A stretch of DNA of 64,000 nucleotides from contig JAJEKV010000030.1 in NCBI GenBank assembly GCA_021234155.1, positions 13,442,381 through 13,506,380 of the forward strand. Reading direction: 5' to 3'. Under the pieces are notes generated by a model. It was not told the origin of the DNA. It did not search any database and worked only from the letters and a program-made list of their open reading frames with translations. This DNA comes from Isoetes taiwanensis. Taxonomy: Eukaryota > Streptophyta > Lycopodiopsida > Isoetales > Isoetaceae. Made by a program: the position numbers and the translations under genes. Positions 24,835 to 35,762 of this stretch are shown piece by piece. Every line of letters begins with the position of its first letter. Positions within the stretch are counted from its first letter, which is position 1.

Positions 24835-25605
24835 ATGAAGATTTTATCCTGGAACCTTAGAGGCATCAAAGGCCCTCTTAAAAGGAGAGCGAGCCATTGC
24901 TCGATCAAATTATACAATGTTTGACATAATTCTTCTCCAAGAGATCAAGTTACCATCATTTGAATGTAGCAATTTGGTGAATGGATCCTCCCAAACTCCT
25001 CCTCTGCTTGGATTGAGTGCATTGGAACTAGTGGTGGTCTTGCTATAATATGGAAAAGTGATATTACTCATATCACTATTCATAATGGTCCCTCTAAAAC
25101 CTGGCAAGCTGTCATTCTCTCCATTTCCAACTCTATCTTTGGGGTTGTTAATGTCTATGCTCCCACTTCTCCAAGTGAAAGAGAACCTGTTTGGAATGAG
25201 ATTAACTCTTGGCTGTGTACCCAAAATCTGGATAATTGGATTCTTGCTGGTGACTTTAATAATACACCATCCTGGGATTTAAAGTTAGGGAATAAGATCA
25301 ATATGACTAGATCTGAAAAACAGGCCTGGGATTCTCTTCTAAATGACAATGGCCTGATTTACATCCCTTCTTTCACTGCTACTTATACCTGGTCCAATAA
25401 ACAGAAAGACAAAGCCCGTGTGTATTGCACTTTGGATAGATATTATGTGTCCAATCCTGCCACCTCTTTCTGGGACAATAGCTATGTTTCTAGTGATGAA
25501 GGAACCTCCATCTCTGACCATCAACCTCAGTTTCTTCACACTTCTCATGTCACTAAAATCGAGAGGCAAGGTAGTACTCCTACAAATTCAATATCTCTCT
25601 TTTAG
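24835..25605 (+). pseudogene. LINE B ORF2, endonuclease domain remnant
   Basis: ATG at 24835 gives MKILSWNLRGIKGPLKR, then a frameshift. Later frames show VNVYAPTSPSERE, ILAGDFNNTPSWDLKLGN and SISDHQPQF, matching LINE A EN motif by motif. The longest open piece is 25303-25605. Several indels interrupt the frame. Confidence 0.85.
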
Positions 25606-28480
25606 ACAATAAGAACTTACGCTCTCATTTTGTTGCCTTCTATGAGGGACCTAGCGAAGAATGAATAGTTCGGATGCTAATAATGGTAATATGCATAAGA
25701 ATACCTTTTACTCTAAAATTAAAGTCTGTGAAGTCTTGGATTAAAACTTGGTCTAAAACATGCACCTTAGTAGGCGTGGAGGAAAGAAACCAACTTCTTA
25801 AGTTCATGAAAGATATCAGGTCCTTACTTGGCCAGGATCCTACAAATCTAAAATCAGAGATAGGTGAGGAAATTTTGGAAAGGAAAATTAGAAGCATTGA
25901 AGAGATTGAGGCCAAGGGGTTACGCTATCGGATGCAAGATAAAATACACCAATAAAATGGACTCAGGTAGCTCTAAATTTTTCTTTTTAGGGTAGCTAAG
26001 AGTAGAGTGTTGAGAAATTCTATATCCGAGGTCATTGATGACAATGGCTCCATCTGATCTTCTCATTCGACATTGCCACTTTCTTCAAGCATAAATATAT
26101 GGATATTTTCCAAAACAAACCTATTCCTCCTAATGATTTGGTAAAGGCAAATGAATTTAGAGATATAGTTAATAATATTTTGCCATCTGCTCACGAGTGA
26201 TGAATGATTCCATGGTTACTCTTCCTTCTCAACAAGAGATTCTTTCCACTCTATCCTCTTTCAATGGGGTAAAATCTCTCGTCCGGATGGCTTACCCTGA
26301 ATTCTATATAAAGTTCGATATCTTCAAATCTGATCTTACCTCCATGGTTCATGAATTTTGGAATAATGGTTATCTTGAGACCTCCATTGCTAGTGGCTTT
26401 ATCTCTCGATTCCAAAAGTTGATCATCCCCGCAAATTCCAAGATTGAGGCCCATCTCTCTTACCAACACCACTTACAAGTCATGTGCCAAAATCATTGCT
26501 CTCGAGAATTAACGACTTCTTGCAGGAGAAATATTAGTCCAAGTCAATCAGCCTTTCTCCCTAATAGATATATTCTTGACAATTATGTGGCTGCTATGGA
26601 AGGTTTGCACTTTGGAATAAAATTTCTAATCAAAATTGCATTCTTCTTAAAATTTGGACTTCAAAAGAGCCTTTGATTGATTAGATGGGATTTCCTACGG
26701 TTTGCTATGGTTAAACTTGGTTTCCATCCTAAGCTTATTAATCTTATTCTTGGTCTAAATCGAGATCTAAGTCTGTGTTCTTGTTAATGGTGTACCTTGG
26801 GGTTTCTTCTCCTTATCTTGTGGTGTTAGGCAAAGTCGCGTCCCCTTGCCCCATATTTGTTCCTTGTAGCGGTGAAATGTTATCCGAGTCATCTCCTATT
26901 ATCGGGATAATGGATTAATCGAGGTCTCAATCTTCCGGACTCGGATGATCACCTTACCATGCTTCAATATCCGATGACACCTTCTCTTTCCTTTATCGTC
27001 GGCAAATATTGATTTGTTTCCTTAATGTTATCAACAAATTTTCATTTTCGCCGCTTCGTATCTATCTTAACATCAACAAAAGCCTTATTGCGGGAGACAT
27101 TCGATCACCAACCGCTTGGTATTAATGTTCTCCCATCCGTCATGCCACTAAACTCCACGGGATGCCTTTATCTCTAGATCATAGCTTAAAAGGTCTTTGG
27201 GGAGCCTATTATTCAAAAGAATAAAGAAAAAAAGCTGAATAACTACTGAGGAATTACCTCTCCCTAGTTTGCGTAACCGTTATAGCAAACTCGTCCTGCA
27301 AGTTCTCATGTTTACTTCTCCACTTTGCTCTTGTTGCACCTAAATGTGTTTACATGGATCTAGACAAAATTATCGAAATTTCATTTGGAAGGGCAGTCAT
27401 CTAGTCAACCTGAACTCCATTTGTAAGCCAAAATGTATTGGGGGTCTTGGCTGCAAAAATCTCTTCCTCAAGCTCAAGCTCTTGCAGGTAAATTTGTTTG
27501 GAAAGCTATTTATGGGAACCAATCCCAGCCCTACAAGTTTGTCGGAATCTTGGATCAATCGGTCGACCTTCGGTCACCCATTTATTGACACTTATTGCCC
27601 AATTCGCTTTCTTTCATCGGCTGCTCCCAACACCTCTTCTCTAATGAGCAATATCATTAAAGCTTGGAATTCCATTTCGCGACTTTCAATTCATCTCTGG
27701 CCGATAAACTTCATTGTGATACCCTATTTTTTGGAATCCTATTTTAGCTGATCATAGATCCTGCTTTCGGCCATCAAACATCCCAAAATCTGTAAGAAAT
27801 GGCATGATGCTGGGTTTTACTTCATCAGAGATCTGTTTGTTGGAGATAGAATTATCTCTTGGACTGCTTTAAAACACATTATTAGGGGTACCTCTTCTGA
27901 TAGAAAGATCTATTCTCTTATCAAGCCTTTTCTTTCTAATCTTTCTCCTAACTTCGGGGAAAGGGAGACTGGTCTTTGAATGATAAATTTGACTATAAAG
28001 TGAAAAATGTGTACATTTAATAGCCACCGGTCCTTTTGATAGCAAGGCTATAACTAAATGGGGCATTAATCATGATCAGCTTAAAGTTCTTTTCAAGAAT
28101 GTTTGGAATTCTTATTGCCCTCCTAGAATCTCCTATTTCATATGGCTTGTTGCTAATGGCAGTCTTAACAATTTATATTCTATGTCTAAGAGATATCCAA
28201 ATCTCAGGGCCAACCGTCCTCTAAAATGTAATCTTTGTTGAAGATATGATTCATATCTTTTCTTTGTGACAAGTTGTGCGGTTTTAAGGATTGGATTGCT
28301 GAAAAAATTTGGTATTTTGTATGATGGTCATTTTCTTTCTTTCATACAAAAAATGGCGACTTCAAGAACAGTCATTTTCATTGCTCTTTGGAATATTTGG
28401 AAAGCTAGAAACCGTGTTTTGTTTGGAAAGAAAAGGCCCTCTATTTTTGGATTAAAATGAATTTCCAATTTGACTTTGAG
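25606..28480 (+). pseudogene. LINE B ORF2, RT and C-terminal remnants
   Basis: Fragments matching LINE A occur in order: KSWIKTWSK...KFMKDIRSLLGQDP (25.7-25.9 kb), the RT entry segment with SPSQSAFLPNRYILDNYVAAMEG (26.2-26.6 kb), a closed stretch that should contain the catalytic Asp pair, a FIWKGSHLVNLN segment with GGLGCKNLF (27.35-27.48 kb), and IFIALWNIWKARNRVLFGKKR (28.37-28.44 kb). The RT core cannot be read in one frame. After 28.5 kb the 3' UTR leads to the poly(A). Confidence 0.8.
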
Positions 28481-29414
28481 ACTATTGCCACCTTATAAAA
28501 ATAAAAATATTGGAGCTAACATTGACAGAACTGGGAGAATCATGGCTTTTAGGGGTTATTATAATTTATTTGCTTCCAATCTAAATGTGGTGGACTCTAA
28601 TGCCTTTCTCTCGGATGATTCTAGAATATCTTAACTTTTTGGCGTGGAGAAGGAGCCCGAAATTTGATGATGCTTAGCCTTACACACAAGGTTCGAGAGA
28701 TAAGGTTATGAAGAATGACTTGGCTACCTCCATGGAATCCTTCCTCATGAAGAAAGGGCACATCGGCTATCCGAAGAGGCGGTGAAGATCTTTGGGCATC
28801 TATATTCTCGGGTGGAAGTGGTACAAGATCCAACGTCTTTGGGCTTTTCGGCCATTAATAATTTCATCCTCACGAAAGAGCAGTTGATCGGATACGAGAA
28901 CCATGTACTACAATCATAAACTCCTAGGCGATCTATATGGTTCCCTTCGATGCCTCGGAGGACAAGGATAAATTTTTGCTCTTCTACACAAACAATTGGG
29001 GTCCAAACCAGTACTATTTCGGATCCACGGACCAATTCAATGCCTATTTCAATGATATTTTCTTCTCTGATCACTGATCCTCATGGCCCCAGCCTACTCC
29101 TAAATATGCCTCTGCTCTTATCTAATCTTCATCTGGTTTGTTTTTGGGAAAGACTGGCCCACTTTTGCGGTGTTTTTTGTGGAGTGCGAGCTTGAGTTTA
29201 GCTCTTTTGGAGCTTCATCGAACTGTTCATATCCGAGATCTTACTATCTATTGGCACGTTGTTAACATTCTGTCCTTCTATTTTGTACTAGAGCTCATAA
29301 CTATAATATGAAGCTCTATGTTCATCATCTTTTCAAATGTGCTTCTCTATAAAGCACATTCAAGCTATGTATCTTGAGATTCTATAATTAATGACAAAAC
29401 CACCTCTTGCTTTC

Positions 29415-29415
<1 letters not shown>

Positions 29416-29445
<30 letters not shown>
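29416..29445 (+). other. Poly(A) tail of LINE B
   Basis: Thirty consecutive A residues after ...CTTGCTTTCC. The last four may belong to the TSD. Confidence 0.95.
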
Positions 29446-29447
<2 letters not shown>

Positions 29448-29456
29448 ATCTTAAAA
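29442..29456 (+). repeat. Target-site duplication of LINE B, 3' copy
   Basis: AAAATTATCTTAAAA, identical to 23413-23427. From 29457 the LINE A ORF2 resumes (SIEEIDAR) in the phase that fits the interrupted codons upstream. Confidence 0.93.
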
Positions 29457-32238
29457 GTATTGAAGAGATTGATGCTAGAAGCTCAACAATCAAGTGTGAA
29501 GTCAAATTTAACAAAGAAATGGATTGTGGTAGCTCAAGGTTCCTTTTTAAAGTAGTCAAAGCTAGACTGCTCAGAAATTCTATTACTGAAGTCAGAACTG
29601 ATGCTAGATTATGCTTAGATGATCCAAAGATTATAAGATCCTTTTTTCATGACAATTATGTCTCTCTTTTCTCTAAAGTCACTTCTCATCAAATTGACTC
29701 CTGAAGAGAGATGAAATTCCTTGATCTGATAGACAAGATTATCCCTTCTTCTATTGACACCATGGGAGACTCAATTATTGCATCTCCTGCTGAGGACGAA
29801 ATCCTTAAGGTTTTGAGATCTTTTGGCAAGTGCAAGTCCCCTGGACCTGATGGCATTCCTAGTGAATTCTACATCCACTTCTGGGATTTTTTGAAAGCTG
29901 ATATTATCTCAATGGTAAGGGATTTTTGGGAAGTTAATCACCTGCACTCTTCTATCTCAGCTGGCTTCATTGCCCTTACCCCTAAAATAGACAATCCATC
30001 TGCTTTTTTGGATTGGAGACCTATATCTCTTACCAATACTTCCTATAAAATTTGTGCCAAAGTCATTGCCAATAGAATCAAAGATTATCTCCAGAAAAAC
30101 ATTTCTCATTATCAATCTGCTTTCTTATCTAAAAGATTTATTTTAGATAACTATATTACTGCCATGGAGGGTCTTCATTGGAATAAAGTCTCCAACCAAA
30201 ATTGTGTCCTTCTAAAGTTAGACTTCAAGAGAGCTTTTGACATTGTTAGATGGGATTTCCTTGACCTTGCTATCACCAAATTTGGCTTTCATCCTAAACT
30301 CAAGCTTTTGATTCATGGTCTGAACATTCACTCAAATTCTGCTGTCATTGTTAATGGATCTCCCTCTCATTTCTTCCCCCTATCTCGTGGTGTTAGACAG
30401 GGCTGCCCCCTTGCTCCATACCTTTTTTTAATTGTGGCTGAAATGCTAACAAGGGCAGTTCTATATTTCAAAAATCTTGGGGAGATTAAGGGTCTTCAAA
30501 TGCCCAATAGTGAGGATTGTCTTACCATTTCTCAATATGCTGATGATACTTTTGCTTTCCTTGATGCTGATCTCTCTAATATTGAAGCTTTTCTGGAAAT
30601 CATCAAGCAATTCTCAGCTGCATCTGGTGTTCATCTAAATCTAGCAAAATCTATGATCATAGGAGATAATATTCAGTCAAACTTTGCTGATATCAAGGTT
30701 CTTAACTGCAATCAAGCTTCTACTTTGTTGGGAATGCCTCTCTCTCTTAATCCTTCTTTGAAAGGTCTTTGGCAACCTATCATTGATAGAATTAAGAAGT
30801 TGAACCATTTTAGAGGTGGACTATCTTTTGCAGGTAGGACTACTATTGCTAATTCAGTCCTTGCTAGCTCTCACATCTACTTTTCTTCTGCTCTAGTGGC
30901 TCCTAAAGCTACTTATCAGGAAATTGAGAAATTAGTAAGAAGATTTATTTGGAAGGGGTCTCATTTAGTAGGCTGGAATTATGTTGCCAAGCCAAAAAAA
31001 TTTGGTGGTCTAGGTTGTAAAACCTTCATCTACGCACTTGCCTTTTTGCCAATGGGAAATATGTGTGGAACTCTTTTGTACCTAATTCTAGTCCCTTTCT
31101 CAATTTGTCAAATTAAAACTTTCATGCTCTCACCCGATGGTCACCCTTCTTTAAGTCATATTATGCGATTCACCTTCAATAATCTCCACCCTGGACCTAA
31201 TACTTCCCCTCTCATGAGGAATATAATCATGGCTTGGAATAAAGTTCAGTCTTGCTTTGAATATGCTGCCCCTCAAGACCTTAATCTACAGATGTTTATT
31301 TTCTGGAATCCTATCCTTAGTGATCATGCAAACAATGTCATGGCCCTGAGGCACCCAAGAATTTATAAAAAGTGGACAGACCATGGTTTCAGGTTCCTGA
31401 GTGATCTATACATAGATGGTAATTTACATCTTGGACAGCCTTTAGGAGAATTTTACAAGGAACCTCAAGTGACAGAAAGATATATTACCATATCAGATCC
31501 ATTCTTCCTCACCTTTGGCTTAATAATGTGGTGCCTAAAGCAACTAACTGGAGCTTAGATAGTAAATGTCATTATAAGGTAAGCAAGATATACTCAAGCA
31601 TTAATGAATCTGATGTTCCCTCAAAAGCAACATCCAAGTGGTCTATTTCTGAAGAGGATAGTAAGATTCTGTTTCATGAAGTGTGGCATTCTTATTGTTT
31701 TCCTAAGGTAAGTTTCTTTATCTGGCTCCTGATAAATAAAAGTATTTCTACCCTGCAAGTGACCTCAAGGAGATATGAGGACATTTCTCCAAACTGCCAG
31801 CTTGGTTGCAGTATGGAAGAGAGCATTGAACATATATTTCTCTATCCTAAGCTTAATACTTTCTGGTCTTGGTTCAATGAGAAGCTAGGCCACCTTTTCC
31901 CTATGAAAGTTAATGGCAATCTCTTAACCTATATTCAAAATAATTGTGCCTTTGCTAACACTATTATGTTCATTGCCTTATGGAATATTTGGAAAGCAAG
32001 AAATAGAGTTGTGTATGGTAAGAAGAACTTCTCTATCTTTTGAATTAAGATGCATTTCCAGCTTGATATTGAATCTACTGCAACAGCTCACAAAAGAAAA
32101 TTGGCTGATAAGTACAACAAGAAGTGGGACTCAATTGGTGCTTTTAGGGGGGCTTTTGGTTTGTTTGTATCTAAGTTATGTGTCATTAATTCTAACTCTG
32201 TATTTTGTGATGATGCTAGCATATCTGAGAGTATGTAA
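29457..32238 (+). pseudogene. LINE A ORF2, reverse transcriptase and C-terminal part
   Basis: This continues the ORF2 interrupted at 23427. An in-frame TGA at 29702-29704 stops it just before the RT. The RT frame 29711-31558 carries GKCKSPGPDGIP, WRPISLTN, LKLDFKRAFD, GVRQGCPLAPYLF and the catalytic SQYADDT. Indels near 31040 and 31500 shift the frame. The next frame (31528-32043) carries the Cys/His zinc-finger-like zf-RVT region (FFIWLL...CQLGCSMEESIEHIF...) and FIALWNIWKARNRV. A TGA at 32041-32043, where LINE B reads a Gly codon, precedes the natural end at 32238. RT would copy the element's RNA at a nicked target; this copy is dead. Confidence 0.9.
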
Positions 32239-32254
32239 AGAAAGCCTTGGGGAG

Positions 32255-32632
32255 ATGGGAGACACTAAGAAGAATGCAGGTCAAGAACTTGAGCTTTTCT
32301 GGAGCAACATGAATGGGTTAGAATCTGTTATAGGCAAGAAAACAAGTCTAGCTGAAGCTTTCTGCAGAGAAGTGACCCAAATGTTCTGCATGTTTGACTT
32401 CCTGTCAATATACCACTATTACGTGTCAGAAAATCAGTTCTCAAGATACAGGGAGCAGTATTACACACATAGACTTTTGGCAGATTTATATGGTTCCTTA
32501 CTCTGCTTAAGTGAAACTGAATCCTCTTGCTTTGATGACATTGCTGAGAAGATTGATGACATCTACATCTTTGGATCTGCTGCATCTTTCTACTCATACT
32601 TTAATGCCAAACTGGACTCCCGTTGCTCCTAA
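32255..32632 (+). CDS. Third ORF in the 3' part of LINE A, unknown product
   Basis: A 125-codon frame beginning MGDTKKNAGQELELFWSNM just after ORF2, rich in Leu, Ser, Tyr and acidic residues and likely helical. It holds four Cys but no metal-binding pattern I recognise. LINE B has no equivalent after its ORF2, so it may be a captured host fragment or a chance frame. It ends 365 nt before the LINE A A-tail. Confidence 0.4.
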   Translation: MGDTKKNAGQELELFWSNMNGLESVIGKKTSLAEAFCREVTQMFCMFDFLSIYHYYVSENQFSRYREQYYTHRLLADLYGSLLCLSETESSCFDDIAEKIDDIYIFGSAASFYSYFNAKLDSRCS

Positions 32633-33009
32633 GCCTGCCATTTTCCTAATCTTACATCTGAACTCTTGGGATTATATCCTCACCAACCTGAACATCTTTT
32701 GCTCAACTTTGCTTCCTAATCTTGTTTTGGTTTTGGCTAATACAGGTGATAGCAGAATTTTGCTGGGGTCATGACTCTTTTACTATCACAAACAGACTGT
32801 TATTTGAAAATTGACTTCTACCATAACGAGTCAAACTTCAACTCTGACTACATCTTTTGACTACTTCTCCACTCACTTCTTGGTGGTGGATAAAATCTAG
32901 GGACATCTTGTTTCAATGATCTATGCTATTCTTAGCAGGTCAACCATGTATTGTTTTTCTTGATTAATGGAAAAACCAATTCTTACTCTCAAAAAAAAAC
33001 ATCACAAGC

Positions 33010-33077
33010 TTGATTGAATGTGGCAAATTCTAGAAGAAAGAGTTTGATTGAATCTGGCAAATTCTAGAAGAAAGAGT
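33010..33077. repeat. 34-bp tandem duplication next to LINE A
   Basis: The unit TTGATTGAATNTGGCAAATT...AGAGT occurs twice (33010-33043, 33044-33077) with one difference, directly beyond the 3' TSD of LINE A. It is host sequence. Confidence 0.88.
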
Positions 33078-33504
33078 TTTCTTTCTTGGTAGATTTTAGA
33101 TGATTCAAAGTCTATTTAAGGTTTTTTTGTACAGTTCGGTCATTTTCTGTTGTTTTGCTTCATCCTGGACATATTTCTTGCACGATAAGAATCTATATAG
33201 ATTGTCTTGCACAATAAGAATCTATGTAGAAATTTCTTATGGCATTTGATTCGTCTAACCCAATGCCACAGTATGTTATTACAGATAAATTGTGCCAGAT
33301 CAATGGTCATTAGAATTTTGGGCAGAAAGAAACAAATAAAAAAACCACTGGTGCACATGAATTTGCGGGACTCAACTTCACATAGGATGAAGTTATAGCA
33401 TGTAATCTAAGCTAATCCGGCTTCCATTTCTTTCAGAAGATCAGTTCTTTCTTTGATCTATTCTACACCTCAAAACCCTTATATTGCTCTAACAGGGAGT
33501 AAAC
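33078..33504. other. Short host segment between LINE A and the copia element
   Basis: No gene. It contains an imperfect 26-bp direct repeat, CTTGCACGATAAGAATCTAT versus CTTGCACAATAAGAATCTAT (33178-33230). Confidence 0.55.
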
Positions 33505-33848
33505 TGTTGCAACCAGCCTACACAGCAGATTCCTGCTTGAATGTTGCAGCCGAGAATCCAAGCAGCCTGTACAAGAATCAATCTTCTGTCACCTCTCTTC
33601 TCTCAGATTTATCTGGCCGCCTTTATATCGGTGCTGCTTCCAAACCTTCAGACCGGATCCAAAAACGTCTGCTCTGAGCGATCCACCTTCTGCTGTAATC
33701 GATTCGCCTTCCGCCGTGAATAAATGGGCGCCTCTTCTTTTCTCCTTTTTGTTGCTTCTCCCTGACGCGTTTTGCCCTCTTCTGCACTGTTTCGTGTAAC
33801 TTTTCGAATACTGACACCTGTCTTATTATAAAGGCTAATACTCCAACA
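33505..33848 (-). repeat. 3' LTR of the copia element
   Basis: 344 bp with TG...CA ends in both readings: on the minus strand it begins TGTTGGAGTATTAGCC next to the polypurine tract and ends GGTTGCAACA. The first ~110 bp (plus-strand left side) match 38169-38275. Confidence 0.88.
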
Positions 33849-33861
33849 TTCTCCCCCTTAG
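33849..33861 (-). promoter_or_regulatory. Polypurine tract (plus-strand primer)
   Basis: On the minus strand CTAAGGGGGAGAA lies immediately before the TG of the 3' LTR, the usual position and composition for second-strand priming. Confidence 0.88.
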
Positions 33862-33973
33862 CCTTTACAATCCATAACTCCTACTTGGGACATAGCAGTC
33901 ACCAATTTAGGTCCAGAAAGAACCTTTGTGAGCATATCAGCTTGCTGTAATTTTGTTGGTATATATTGCACAT

Positions 33974-34327
33974 TTATCTCCCCCTTTTCCACCTCATCTC
34001 GTATGAAATGATGGTGTATCTCAATATGTTTAGTTCGGGAGTGATGAACTGGGTTTTGGTCATCGCTACTCCGCTTTTATTATCGCAGTATAATGTGGTG
34101 GCATCTACTGATAAGTTCCCTAGTTCCTTAAGCATTCTGCGTAACCAAATTATTTCTGATGCCGCCATGGATATTGCCACATATTCTGCTTCTGCGCTAG
34201 ATTTGGCAACACACTCCTGCTTCTTGCTTGCCCATGATATTGCAACATTTCCAAGTTTACATATATATCTAGAAGTAGACTTCCTGTCATCCACCTCTCC
34301 TCCTTTTCTGCAGTTTTTGAAAAGCAA
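33974..34327 (-). pseudogene. Copia RNase H domain
   Basis: Minus-strand frame of 117 codons with [23 protein letters not shown], the hallmark of copia RNase H (Ser-Ser-Ala-Glu-Ala-Glu-Tyr), then [12 protein letters not shown] and LYCDNKSGVAMTK. It is in a different frame from the RT, so a frameshift lies near 34.3 kb. The final HIEIRYHFI-type motif is partly altered. Confidence 0.92.
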
Positions 34328-35253
34328 ATCCCATGCGTCATAGTTCCTTTCAAGTACCTAAGCACTCTCTTTGCCGCCAACCAATGTTGTACCCCCGGGT
34401 TGTTATTATGCCTGCTAAGTAAATTAATCGCATACATGATGTCTGGCCGGGTATAATTTGCAATATAAAGCAAGCATCCAATCAGAGACCTATATGGTCT
34501 AGCTTCCATTTCCTTTGCCTCTTCAGGTGTTTTTGGACACATTTCCTTGCAAATCCTTACCCCTGATGCCATCGGTGTCTTCGCTGGATTACAGTCAAGC
34601 ATCCTGAATCTAGCCAAAACTCCTTTGATGTTTTGTTCTTGTGTAAGGTAAAGGACTCCTTTTTCTCTGTTTCTTCGAACTTCCATCACCAGCAACTTCT
34701 CAAGATCTCCCAAGTCTGTCATCTGAAAACAGCTTTTCAACAAAGTTTTGCAATTTTCTAGCATGGTTTTGTCATTGCTCACAATGACACAATCATCCAC
34801 ATAAAGGGCCATAAGCAAGCATTTATTTCCATCCCTTTTTATGTATAGATTCCCTTCAGTCTTTAATTTTATAAACTCGGCGGAAATCAAGAATCTGTTC
34901 ATGCACAGATACCATTGTCTAGCTGCTTGTCTAAGTCCGTAGATTGCCTTCTTCAACTTGCATACTACTTCATTACCTTGCTCATATCCCTGCCGCTGCT
35001 CCATATAGATTTCTTCTTCTAAATTCCCATTCAGGAAAGCCGTCTTAACATCCATATGATTTATTTCCATGTCATTCTGTACTGCAATTGCAATGAGTGC
35101 TCTTAGACTGGTTATTTTGACTATAGGAGAAAAAGTATCCTTATAATCCACGCCTTCTTCCTGGGTATATCCTTTTGCAACTAAACGTGCTTTATACCGC
35201 TCTATTGATCCATCCGCCCTTCTTTTGATCTTAAAGATCCATTTACTTCCCAC
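34300..35253 (-). pseudogene. Copia reverse transcriptase
   Basis: Frame beginning [15 protein letters not shown] at 35.25 kb: [43 protein letters not shown] and the catalytic box LYVDDCVIV (about 34.80 kb), then [13 protein letters not shown] and [12 protein letters not shown]. All RT blocks are present and the catalytic Asp pair is intact. A TGA at 35274-35272 (between LVP and PKDK, probably from CGA by deamination) separates it from the integrase-side polyprotein. Confidence 0.93.
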
Positions 35254-35390
35254 AACGTTCTTATCCTTTGGTCACGGCACAAGTTCATATGTACCTGTCT
35301 TCTTAAATGAATCTAATTCATTCTGCATAGCTTCTTGCCATTTGTCTCCATCCTGCCCTATCGTTGCTTGCCCCACTGGCTCTGGTTCTA

Positions 35391-35762
35391 CTATACATGA
35401 TAGAATCTTCGGTTTTCTGGTCTTGTTGTTTTTCCACTTTCTTCTCTTCCGTACATTTCTGTATCAAATGGCACCTCAGCCTTTAGACGTTCTGCATCAC
35501 TACGCCGGGCTCGTCCTGCTGTTCTACTACTTCCTTCTCCTGCTTGGTGTCCAGTTTCCGGTGCACTATCGACCTCAACAGTCTCATGCACTCCCTCTGG
35601 TTCAAGTTCTGGTTCATGAGGAGCACTATCGATCTCTATGACCTCATGCACCTCATCCGGGTTAGCCTCAACATCTATAATATCGGGTTCTATGACTTCA
35701 TCAGTTTCAGATTCTATGTCTGCTTCATCAAACTTAGATGATGAAACCCTCGTTTCTCCCAA
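35391..35762 (-). pseudogene. Copia integrase-RT linker, acidic
   Basis: Frame rich in Glu, Asp and Pro (IESETDEVIEPDIIDVEANP) between integrase and RT, typical of the variable copia linker. It overlaps the integrase frame in another phase because of a tandem duplication of about 60 bp at 35735-35840 (VSSSK...ELELGPET encoded twice). A further frameshift near 35.47 kb leads to the RT frame. Confidence 0.75.

Larger units (their letters stand above)
23428..29441 (+). mobile_element. LINE B: 5'-truncated L1-type LINE nested in LINE A
   Basis: About 6.0 kb, same orientation and same family as LINE A. It begins inside ORF1: its DNFKWTKVNG segment at 23540-23575 matches DNNFQWTKVNG of LINE A ORF1 near 21060. 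ORF2 follows from 24835, and it ends in a 30-nt poly(A) (29416-29445). The 5' truncation, poly(A) and TSD are the marks of target-primed reverse transcription. LINE B frames are more damaged than those of LINE A although it inserted later, so it may have been copied from an already defective source or decayed unequally. Confidence 0.92.
19274..32997 (+). mobile_element. LINE A: full-length L1-type retrotransposon, split by LINE B
   Basis: The element is bounded by a perfect 13-bp TSD, AACATCACAAGCT, at 19261-19273 and 32998-33010, with a short A run (32991-32999) at its 3' end. Without the nested insertion it is about 7.7 kb. Order: leader with a small ORF, ORF1 (gag-like, 19925-22335), ORF2 (endonuclease from 22392, RT at 29.7-31.0 kb, zinc-finger RT-associated domain at 31.5-32.2 kb), and an extra 3' ORF. 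It belongs to the plant L1 clade. It is interrupted at 23427/29457 and carries stops and frameshifts, so it is inactive, though its frames are still easy to read, suggesting moderate age. Confidence 0.92.
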
